A stretch of 7,394 nucleotides of DNA, from NCBI GenBank assembly GCA_041306075.1, contig JBFYKH010000077.1, forward strand, positions 1-7,394, read 5' to 3'. Below the pieces are notes generated by a model. That model had not been told where the DNA came from, did not search any database, and saw only the letters and a program-made list of their open reading frames with translations. This DNA comes from JAHIYG01 sp041306075. Lineage in GTDB: Archaea > Altiarchaeota > Altiarchaeia > IMC4 > SCGC-AAA252-I15. Positions 1-4,994 of this stretch are shown here, in pieces (the first letter of the stretch is position 1; every line of letters begins with the position of its first letter). A program made the position numbers and the translations under genes.

Positions 1-446
1 TGCCCGTTAGCGTGGACTTGCTGATCAACTCGATAAAATCCAGGCAGACAGACACATCATATGCTTTCCAGTACCTCTTCAAGAACTCTGAAATCCGCAC
101 CATACGCGGATGGCACCCGGACTCTAAGGCGAATGTGAGGGTCGCTGACCGAGAGATGCTTATTGCGCTGAAAATCAACTCGATGAGGCTCACGGACAAG
201 AGGGACGTGATAATGCTATGCTACGAGAAACACGATACAAAAAAGATTATAGAACACTTAAAGAGATGCCCACCTGGGATAATCAATAAACACCTCCAAG
301 AACTGACCGCCCTGATAGACGACCCGAAATACGTCGACTCCATAAAAGGAGAATTCAGCATAATCGACAAAGTATTCCAAACCGCGAACAAAAACGCCAG
401 AAAAACAGCAAACGAACTACGAACAGGCATATTAAGCCTAAATTAG
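1..446 (+). CDS. 3' part of a nucleotidyltransferase/AbiEii-like protein (tentative, truncated by window start)
   Basis: The frame is open to the left edge (first whole codon at base 3), so the gene very probably begins outside the window. A GTG at base 12 is the first possible internal start and would give 144 residues ending at TAG 444-446. The visible part is soluble, with no membrane segment. A stretch near residues 45-70 of the GTG-started protein (ADREMLIALK, then R-LTDKRDVIMLC) resembles the block in nucleotidyltransferase-fold proteins of the AbiEii/DUF6036 kind, where a Lys-containing helix is followed by an R-x-x-D-xx-D pattern. The rest is helical and Lys/Asn-rich. The catalytic GS-x-D motif would lie upstream and is not seen. 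Base composition is roughly 45% GC by counting sample lines, well below the genes to the right, so transfer or an accessory role is possible. The gene faces tRNA-Met convergently with 30 bases between. The reading frame is likely real; the family call is weak. Confidence 0.55.
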   Translation, partial: PVSVDLLINSIKSRQTDTSYAFQYLFKNSEIRTIRGWHPDSKANVRVADREMLIALKINSMRLTDKRDVIMLCYEKHDTKKIIEHLKRCPPGIINKHLQELTALIDDPKYVDSIKGEFSIIDKVFQTANKNARKTANELRTGILSLN

Positions 447-476
447 TCTCGGTTTTCCGTAATAGATATATCGATT

Positions 477-744
477 TGCCGATGGCGTGACTTGAACACG
501 CGGCTTCCAGATCTCTCAGCCAACCTTTTCTTTTTTGTAAAGAAAAGCTTGACCAAAAGAAACCATGCTTTTGGTTTTTTTCCCTCCTGGTGAAGCTCCC
601 TATGCTGGGAGCGCCTCTTGGAAAGTCCGGGGGTTCCGGGAACCCGCCGTTCTTTCTTTTTCATCAACATTTTTCTTTCTTCTCAAGAAAGAAAACGGTT
701 GAGCTTATGAGTCTGGCGCTCTAGCCAGTCTGAGCTACATCGGC
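477..744 (-). tRNA. trnM: Elongator tRNA-Met (CAU) with a 193-base intron
   Basis: Read on the minus strand from 744, the 5' exon (744-706) gives acceptor GCCGATG, TA, D-stem GCTC/GAGC with GG in the loop, stem CCAGA and loop CTCATA with anticodon CAT at 709-707. The 3' exon (512-477) gives A38, stem TCTGG, a five-base variable loop, T-stem GCGTG/CACGC with loop TTCAAGT, acceptor CATCGGC and discriminator A at 477. All stems pair fully and the mature length is 75 bases. CCA is not encoded. The CCAGA-CTCATAA-TCTGG anticodon arm matches what I know of archaeal elongator Met. The G1:C72 pair and the lack of a GGG:CCC anticodon stem argue against initiator Met. A tRNA-Ile read with a modified C34 (agmatidine) is the less likely alternative. 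The intron sits at the standard 37/38 site. Confidence 0.93.
513..705 (-). other. tRNA-Met intron with a canonical BHB splice motif and five tandem hairpins
   Basis: The splice site folds as a textbook bulge-helix-bulge. The outer helix is the anticodon stem CCAGA/TCTGG. The central 4-bp helix pairs exon CTCA (711-708) with intron TGAG (518-515). The three-base bulges are TA^A and AG^A, and the inner helix is GC(U)CAACC with GGTTG-GC. Inside, nearly every base lies in or between local hairpins, listed in transcript order: 695-671 (11 bp, 3-base loop), 645-631 (6 bp), 612-595 (6 bp), 575-552 (8 bp) and 547-525 (9 bp). Archaeal tRNA introns are usually a few tens of bases and rarely exceed about 100, so 193 is exceptional. 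No homing endonuclease is encoded. Confidence 0.9.
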
Positions 745-765
745 GTGCGAGCGAAGCGAGCACGC
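743..765. repeat. Inverted repeat at the tRNA-Met 5' boundary
   Basis: The arms gcgtgc (743-748) and gcacgc (760-765) form a 6-bp stem around an 11-base loop. The stem includes the first two bases of the tRNA (743-744). If transcribed as part of the precursor, this hairpin competes with acceptor-stem pairing and overlaps the RNase P cleavage point. Confidence 0.6.
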
Positions 766-766
766 T

Positions 767-799
767 GATGCCGTTGAGCCGGAGGCTCATGTCGGCATC
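767..799. repeat. Two-step hairpin in the tRNA-Met leader
   Basis: The outer arms gatgccg (767-773) and cggcatc (793-799) pair over 7 bp. The inner arms tgagcc (775-780) and ggctca (784-789) pair over 6 bp around a gga loop, with a small asymmetric internal loop (1 versus 3 bases). There is no T-run after it on either strand, so it does not look like a simple terminator. It lies between the likely TATA box and the tRNA, so it is probably a leader structure or a small RNA element. Confidence 0.7.
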
Positions 800-840
800 G
801 GCGCGCCTTTCCTCTCGTGGGATAAATGTAGGGTTTTTCC

Positions 841-850
841 GTATAAATAG
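841..850 (-). promoter_or_regulatory. Probable TATA box for the tRNA-Met transcript
   Basis: The minus strand reads CTATTTATAC, six bases after the stop codon of the 349-residue gene. Just before it is AAACCAC, which also precedes the TATA box of that gene at 1925-1935. Initiation about 25 bases downstream would fall near 820 and leave a leader of about 75 bases before the tRNA. A weaker AT-rich stretch at 820-827 could place the start nearer 798. No TATA lies within the GC-rich 745-800. Confidence 0.5.
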
Positions 851-855
851 GTGGT

Positions 856-1905
856 TTAGTCGCCTTTGCTGAGTTCCTTTGTTATGCGGCTTTTAATCGT
901 CCAGGTGGCTATGCGGTCCATTACTGCGGGTATTTCGCCGTGTCTTGAGTGCGCCCTTATTATGAGGCGGTGGTCCGGTCCGGTGGTTGAGAGCTTAAGG
1001 TCGTCGACGAGCACTGGGAGGTCGTTGTTGACGTAGTGTCCGACTCCGGTTTCCGTGTTTTTGTAGACCTCGAATGGTCCTGCGCCTTCTGTGGCGCGGT
1101 TCATGGACATGGCGAATCTCGGGTGTATTCCGCCCTCTGTGTTTACGGGGTATGATGTGTAGGTGTATCCGTCCTCGAACACCACGCCCGAGCCCGGGTC
1201 GCTGTGGTTCCAAAGGGGTATCATGGCGCCCCTGGGGGTCTGGCCTCTTGTGCATGTGCTGGCTGTTTTGTTATCGGTTGTTTCGACCGAGACTTCCTTG
1301 TTTATTGTGGTTGGCAGGCCGTTTTCGACTAGCACGTCCTTGCTTATCCTCCTCTGGTCGTCCTGTGTGAGGCCTTTCTTCGGCGTGATTTCCTTGAAGA
1401 ATATGTGTTTTTCCCCGCTTTGTTCCGTTTGTATGGCGCCCAGTATGAATCTTTGGGCGGTGTCTCCGACGACCCCGTTTTTTTCGAGTATCTCCTTGTG
1501 GCCGGTCTCTATGTCGTCGGCCAGGAGCATGCCCGTGTATGGGTTGACGCAGAAGCTGAATTCGCCGTTTGTCCTGAGTTCCTCCTCGATTATCTCTTTT
1601 GGCCTTTTCCTCGTCCCGGATGCTATGTCCGATTCGTAGGTTAAGGCTAGTCTCACGTCCTGAGGGTATTCTGTTATCGCCTGGTTTAGGAGTTTGATTC
1701 TGGCGTCCGGTGTCTTTTTTATGAGGTCTGTGAGTCCTGGGTCGGCCCATATGCCGCCTTCTTTGGCTTTGTTTTTGGCGGTTTTTAGGAGTCCTGCCTT
1801 GTTGGCTGGGTTGAGCTCCATGGGCGGGACGCTGAGGTGTTTGCCTTCATGGGCATGTTTCCCGCCATCGTCTGCGTTGGCTGTTGATTCCAGGCCTTTC
1901 ACCAT
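856..1905 (-). CDS. 349-residue protein of unknown type with a C-terminal HPr-like domain
   Basis: The gene starts at ATG 1905-1903, just 25 bases from a strong TATA box and without a Shine-Dalgarno sequence. It stops at TAA 858-856. I do not recognise residues 1-240; they are soluble, begin with a His/Lys-rich tail (residues 16-23) and contain no transmembrane segment or nucleotide-binding loop. Residues about 246-340 look like an HPr fold. A beta strand leads to GGIHPRFA, the counterpart of G-L-H-A-R-P-A around the phospho-accepting His of HPr, giving H261 and R263 with Phe in place of Pro. This is followed by a segment like the HPr second half (PVLVDDLKL, then RLIIRAHSRHGEIPAVM, like the usual i-x-A-x-G-x-D-E-x-x-A). 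The gene lies downstream of the HPr-Enzyme I gene, 76 bases away on the same strand, so it may be a phosphoacceptor of that enzyme. The CDS is secure; the HPr reading is by eye and moderate. Confidence 0.8.
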   Translation of the reverse strand: MVKGLESTANADDGGKHAHEGKHLSVPPMELNPANKAGLLKTAKNKAKEGGIWADPGLTDLIKKTPDARIKLLNQAITEYPQDVRLALTYESDIASGTRKRPKEIIEEELRTNGEFSFCVNPYTGMLLADDIETGHKEILEKNGVVGDTAQRFILGAIQTEQSGEKHIFFKEITPKKGLTQDDQRRISKDVLVENGLPTTINKEVSVETTDNKTASTCTRGQTPRGAMIPLWNHSDPGSGVVFEDGYTYTSYPVNTEGGIHPRFAMSMNRATEGAGPFEVYKNTETGVGHYVNNDLPVLVDDLKLSTTGPDHRLIIRAHSRHGEIPAVMDRIATWTIKSRITKELSKGD

Positions 1906-1924
1906 GTATTACTTTGGGATGGCT

Positions 1925-1935
1925 TTTTATATAAG
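1925..1935 (-). promoter_or_regulatory. TATA box of the 349-residue HPr-tailed gene (leaderless start)
   Basis: The minus strand reads TTATATAAAAA, centred about 25 bases before ATG 1905, so transcription should start at or next to the start codon. AAACCAC immediately precedes it, at the place of a BRE or activator site. The gene therefore has its own promoter although it follows the HPr-Enzyme I gene closely. No T-run terminator is visible in 1906-1981, so read-through from upstream is also possible. Confidence 0.7.
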
Positions 1936-1981
1936 TGGTTTAAGGCGTGTCTGGGCCCTGTTTTCTGGTTTGGGGCGTCTT

Positions 1982-4750
1982 TTATCCCCTAGGGTGCTTG
2001 ATTCTCGCGTTGACCTGCATGTAGACTTTGTCTGCGTCGGTGCCTAGCCTTCCGGCGATTATGTCGTCGACCATTTCTTGGCAGTCTTTTTCCCTGATTT
2101 TTGTGACTGTCTCCCTTATCTCGTACAGGAACCTTGAGGAGGCTGAGAACTGGTCTACGCCGCATCCGATTAGCACCGACACGCCCTCGGGGGTTTCGGA
2201 TAGGGTTCCGCATGCTATGCAGGCGAGGTCCGGTCTCCTGTTTCTTGCGGGTATTATCGCGTCGACGCCTCTTTTTATGGTTCTGATGACCTGCGGGTGG
2301 AATTCCTCCCTTGTGTCTGACTGCCTGTCGCGGAGGCCTCGGACGTTGACTGTGAGGTCGTTTGTGCCGAATGCTATTCCGTCGATGTAGTCGAGCATGC
2401 CTGAGAGTTCGTCCACCGCTCCCGGGGTCTCCAGTTGGGCTATCCCCTTTAGTGTTGCGTCTGGGGCTGACTGGGATTTCATCCGCTGTATGAAGTCGAC
2501 GGTTTGGACGACTAGGCCTCTGTCCTTTGCGTTGGGCATCATGTACCATATGGGCTGTTTGGCCTCTTTGGCGACGCGGGCTATCGCGCGGGCCTGCGGC
2601 TTGAGTATGTCGTCGGCGTGCCTGAGGAGGAAGGCCAGGCCTGTGTGCTTCCTTATCTCCTCCGCTCCGTATGCCTCTTGGAATATCTTTGGGAATTTCT
2701 CCTCGTTCATGTCCAGTAGCCTCAGGATGACCGGCGCTTTGGAGGTTAATTCCAGGTTGCTGCCTGCGAGTTTGTCCGCTACGGCCTTGTATCTCTGGTA
2801 GAAGTACTCCTCGAGTTTGGACTGGGATTCAGGGTCATGTGGCGTCATGTGGAAGTTCGGGGGGTCCAGCATCATCCCCATCTCCGTCCGCAGGAGCCCT
2901 ATGCCTTCGGCGCCGTATTTTGCCATCCTGTTGAATCTCTGGACGTCGGTGCTGTTGACGCTGGCTCTGAGGTAGATTCTGCGGCCGTCCAGCGTGTAGG
3001 CGGGCCGCGGGTTGACGTTTTCGACCTCTATGGATATCGTCTGGTCCGGCCTTATCCCGAAGTTGTCTCTGGTCTTCCTTGAGGGGTTGGGTATGACGAC
3101 GGCCCTGCGGCTGTCGGATGGGTCTGCGACGAGCATTATTGAGTTGTCTGGCGTGTCTAGTACGGTATCGCTGATGCCGACGATTAGGGGGAAGCCCCTG
3201 CTTCTGGCCATTATCACTCCGTGGCATTTCCTGTTTCCTGACGATGCTACGGCGGCGTCGAATCCGCGTTCTATGCATTCTATCACCTGGTCTCCGGTGG
3301 GGCAGAACTTGAATATTGCGATGTCTCCCTTGTGGGGTAGGCCGGTCTTGGAGACCATAGCGCTCATCTGGAGTAGTTCTCCGGCTTCCAGTGCCATGTG
3401 TCCGAGGAAGAGTTGTTGTTCCTTGGTGATTGGCCTCTTGTCCGCGTTGTCCGCCCATATGACTCCGAGGACTTTTCCGTCCTTGTTCATTATGGGGGCG
3501 AATGAGCAGCATTTGGATTCTATGTAGCCTCTGTTCGTGCGCGGGTCCTTTCTGACGTCGTCGAAGACCACGACTTCCGGGCTTTTCGTCGATGCTGCGC
3601 TGCGGGCCACGTGGGCTGTCGCGTCCCCCTGGGCGTCTAGGGGTATGGGTTTCCCGTATGTTATGAACCTGAATCCGTTCTTGTGTTCGCATATGGGGTT
3701 TAACGCTGGCGGCGTTGCCTCGTCCAATAGGTGGATTCCTGCCCGCTCGAAGCCCACCCAGCTTCTGAACGGCCGCACGAGCCTTCCGACCAGGTATCCG
3801 AGGGTGTCTCTTGTGTTGTATCCGTCGACGAGGTTGGATATCACGGTGCGCCTGAGGCTGTCCAATTCCGGGCGTTCCGCGGGGGATATGTCCTTCCATC
3901 CGGCTGCGAGCTCTATTGCGAGTTCGGCGTTTGGGAACATGCCTTCCTTCGCTTCGAGCATGACGCCGGCGTCGTCGAGCTCTTGTTGTTTGACGCCTTC
4001 CCTTCTGCCGTAGACTCTGCAGGCGGCGCGGGTTAGGTCGCTGACGTAGTGTGCTTCGGCATCCAGGACTTCCTGGAGTTCGTCCCTTTTTCCGGTCTTG
4101 GTTTCCACTTGGTTTGCGAGCTTCCGGCCTGAGCCCATTATCCTCCGGAGCGTTATCAGCCGTTTCGCCTCCAGCTTGACCTCGGTTTTTCCGACTAGCC
4201 TGAATTTCCGTTTGTAGTCCGTGCCCTCCACCTTCACGGTGTTGCCGCATACGGCCAGGCCGCTTCCCGCGCCGAATCCTTCCAGGTGTCTGTCGCCGAC
4301 GATGAAGAGGGAGAGCGGGGCGTCTGGGGATGTGATGTCCTCGTTGACGGCGTCTGTTTGCGGCGAGACTCCTTCGTCGGACATCCTGATGTATTCGGGG
4401 GACCTGAGCTGGAATCTGTCGTTGAAGGCTGCCTGCAGGGCGAATGCGCATTTGTCCCTGTCTGGTCCGGTCAGCCTGAAGGTTATCTGCTCGCCTTTTT
4501 TGACTAGGGGGAGTATCGGGTCCCTTATCTCCAGCCATTGGCCTTCTCCGACCCTGAAATTGGCCTTGTTTTGGTCTGACCGCTTGTTGTAGCCCTCGCA
4601 TATCCGTTTTATGGTCGCTGACGGTCTTGTATGGAAGTCTATGGGGGCGTTCAAAGGCAGTTCCGTCTTTTCCTCAAGGTCGCCCAGCCTCTTTGGCTCC
4701 GGTCCTGGAAATCCGCCTTGGCTTTCGTCGGGGGCCCTGAGTATGCTCAT
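1982..4750 (-). CDS. HPr-Enzyme I fusion with an inserted GAF domain (PEP-protein phosphotransferase)
   Basis: This 922-residue protein should take phosphate from PEP and pass it through histidines, as Enzyme I (ptsI/ptsP) does. Domains in order: a polar tail 1-30; HPr-like 31-113 with the active-site motif FHTRPSA, phospho-His H40 and R42; the Enzyme I N-terminal strand (LEGFGAGSGLAVCG, 156-169) and HPr-binding helical domain to about 310; GAF about 312-465 (SFAPIMNKDGKVLGVIWADN); the swivelling phospho-His domain 472-555 with H510 in KCHGVIMARSRGFPLIVG; and the C-terminal PEP-binding TIM barrel 580-885. The barrel keeps GIGLLRTE (R621), LRLLDMNEEK (R677), QLETPGA (E774), FGTNDLT (N797, D798) and the acid-base Cys C847 in ACGTLSE, so catalysis looks intact. 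The GAF sits inside the Enzyme I N-half rather than at the N-terminus as in PtsP. The TATA at 4773-4780 suits a leaderless start at ATG 4750. PTS parts are rare in Archaea; no EII is seen here. Confidence 0.9.
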   Translation of the reverse strand: MSILRAPDESQGGFPGPEPKRLGDLEEKTELPLNAPIDFHTRPSATIKRICEGYNKRSDQNKANFRVGEGQWLEIRDPILPLVKKGEQITFRLTGPDRDKCAFALQAAFNDRFQLRSPEYIRMSDEGVSPQTDAVNEDITSPDAPLSLFIVGDRHLEGFGAGSGLAVCGNTVKVEGTDYKRKFRLVGKTEVKLEAKRLITLRRIMGSGRKLANQVETKTGKRDELQEVLDAEAHYVSDLTRAACRVYGRREGVKQQELDDAGVMLEAKEGMFPNAELAIELAAGWKDISPAERPELDSLRRTVISNLVDGYNTRDTLGYLVGRLVRPFRSWVGFERAGIHLLDEATPPALNPICEHKNGFRFITYGKPIPLDAQGDATAHVARSAASTKSPEVVVFDDVRKDPRTNRGYIESKCCSFAPIMNKDGKVLGVIWADNADKRPITKEQQLFLGHMALEAGELLQMSAMVSKTGLPHKGDIAIFKFCPTGDQVIECIERGFDAAVASSGNRKCHGVIMARSRGFPLIVGISDTVLDTPDNSIMLVADPSDSRRAVVIPNPSRKTRDNFGIRPDQTISIEVENVNPRPAYTLDGRRIYLRASVNSTDVQRFNRMAKYGAEGIGLLRTEMGMMLDPPNFHMTPHDPESQSKLEEYFYQRYKAVADKLAGSNLELTSKAPVILRLLDMNEEKFPKIFQEAYGAEEIRKHTGLAFLLRHADDILKPQARAIARVAKEAKQPIWYMMPNAKDRGLVVQTVDFIQRMKSQSAPDATLKGIAQLETPGAVDELSGMLDYIDGIAFGTNDLTVNVRGLRDRQSDTREEFHPQVIRTIKRGVDAIIPARNRRPDLACIACGTLSETPEGVSVLIGCGVDQFSASSRFLYEIRETVTKIREKDCQEMVDDIIAGRLGTDADKVYMQVNARIKHPRG

Positions 4751-4772
4751 GGTAGAATACGGGTATTATACT

Positions 4773-4780
4773 CTTATAAA
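4773..4780 (-). promoter_or_regulatory. TATA box of the HPr-Enzyme I gene (leaderless start)
   Basis: The minus strand reads TTTATAAG, with its centre about 26 bases before ATG 4750, so the transcript should begin at the start codon. No Shine-Dalgarno sequence precedes the ATG. The same bases read on the plus strand could serve tRNA-Tyr. Confidence 0.65.
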
Positions 4781-4781
4781 C
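4774..4781 (+). promoter_or_regulatory. TATA box of tRNA-Tyr
   Basis: The plus strand reads TTATAAAC, about 33 bases before the first tRNA base at 4811. This predicts a start near 4803 and a very short 5' leader. It coincides with the TATA element of the divergent HPr-Enzyme I gene; another AT-rich site, TATTATAC (4764-4771), is a weaker alternative. Confidence 0.6.
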
Positions 4782-4810
4782 TCCCCTACCCTATTATTTC
4801 TCCACTCGAA

Positions 4811-4924
4811 CCCGTCTTAGCGTAGTCTGGTTAACGCGGCCGCCTGTAGATGGTTTGTAGCCCGTTTTGGGCTATGCGGCGAGTAGTTAGCGGCAGACCT
4901 CCGGTTCAAATCCGGAAGACGGGA
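4811..4924 (+). tRNA. trnY: tRNA-Tyr (GUA) with a 39-base intron
   Basis: Acceptor CCCGTCT (4811-4817) pairs with AGACGGG (4917-4923), with discriminator A at 4924. The D-arm is GCGT/ACGC (4820-4837) with GG in its loop. Anticodon stem GCCGC (4839-4843) pairs with GCGGC (4890-4894) around loop CTGTAG-A, anticodon GTA at 4846-4848. The variable loop is AGACC, and the T-arm is TCCGG/CCGGA with loop TTCAAAT. The mature length is 75 bases and CCA is not encoded. C1:G72 is the archaeal/eukaryotic tyrosine identity pair, while bacterial tRNA-Tyr has G1:C72 and a long variable arm, so this gene is strong evidence for an archaeal host. Confidence 0.96.
4850..4888 (+). other. tRNA-Tyr intron with a BHB splice motif
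   Basis: The intron interrupts the anticodon loop at 37/38. The central helix pairs exon CTGT (4844-4847) with intron GTAG (4883-4886), using two G-U pairs. The three-base bulges are AG^A and TT^A. The intron body forms TAGCCC/GGGCTA (4858-4863 and 4869-4874) around a GTTTT loop. An intronic GCGGC (4876-4880) duplicates the 3' anticodon-stem strand at 4890-4894 and could form a competing stem with GCCGC. Confidence 0.88.
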
Positions 4925-4948
4925 TTTCCTTGTTTTCTTCTTTATTTT
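4925..4948 (+). terminator. T-rich terminator after tRNA-Tyr
   Basis: Directly after the discriminator base the plus strand is a run of T interrupted by a few other bases (TTTCCTTGTTTTCTTC, then TTTATTTT). This is the usual form of intrinsic termination in Archaea, which needs no hairpin. It separates tRNA-Tyr from the acn promoter. Confidence 0.6.
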
Positions 4949-4957
4949 AACCGTTTG

Positions 4958-4968
4958 TTTAATATATA
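4958..4968 (+). promoter_or_regulatory. TATA box of the acn-icd operon
   Basis: TTTAATATATA lies about 30 bases before ATG 4995, predicting initiation near 4988-4993 and a leader of only a few bases at most. This supports ATG 4995 over the in-frame GTG at 4986, which would lie at or upstream of the transcript start. Confidence 0.65.
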
Positions 4969-4994
4969 GGGATGTTTGGGGTGTTGTGCAAGTT

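Noticed and set aside
515..666. Possible box C/D guide RNA in the tRNA-Met intron (UGAUGA at 666-661, CUGA at 519-516 on the minus strand)
   Set aside because: The boxes are about 140 bases apart, no internal D'/C' pair was found, and the CUGA is used by the BHB central helix. The spacing does not fit a guide RNA.
443..670. Minus-strand open frame of 75 codons starting inside the tRNA-Met intron
   Set aside because: It runs through the tRNA 3' exon and through the hairpins, has a low-complexity Lys/Arg-rich translation, and has no promoter of its own. It is a by-product of the tRNA gene.
477..744. Reading the CAU tRNA as initiator Met or tRNA-Ile2
   Set aside because: The anticodon stem lacks the three G:C pairs of initiators and the acceptor begins with G1:C72. 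The anticodon arm matches archaeal elongator Met; Ile2 cannot be fully excluded.
2835..4601. Minus-strand frame of 588 codons inside the HPr-Enzyme I gene, and long plus-strand frames opposite it
   Set aside because: These are out-of-frame shadows with Arg/His-rich or featureless translations. The 922-codon frame contains every Enzyme I motif.
4986..4994. GTG 4986 as the start of aconitase
   Set aside because: It lies at or before the transcription start predicted from the TATA box at 4958-4968. ATG 4995 begins with MGSNLVEKLF, which fits the family N-terminus.
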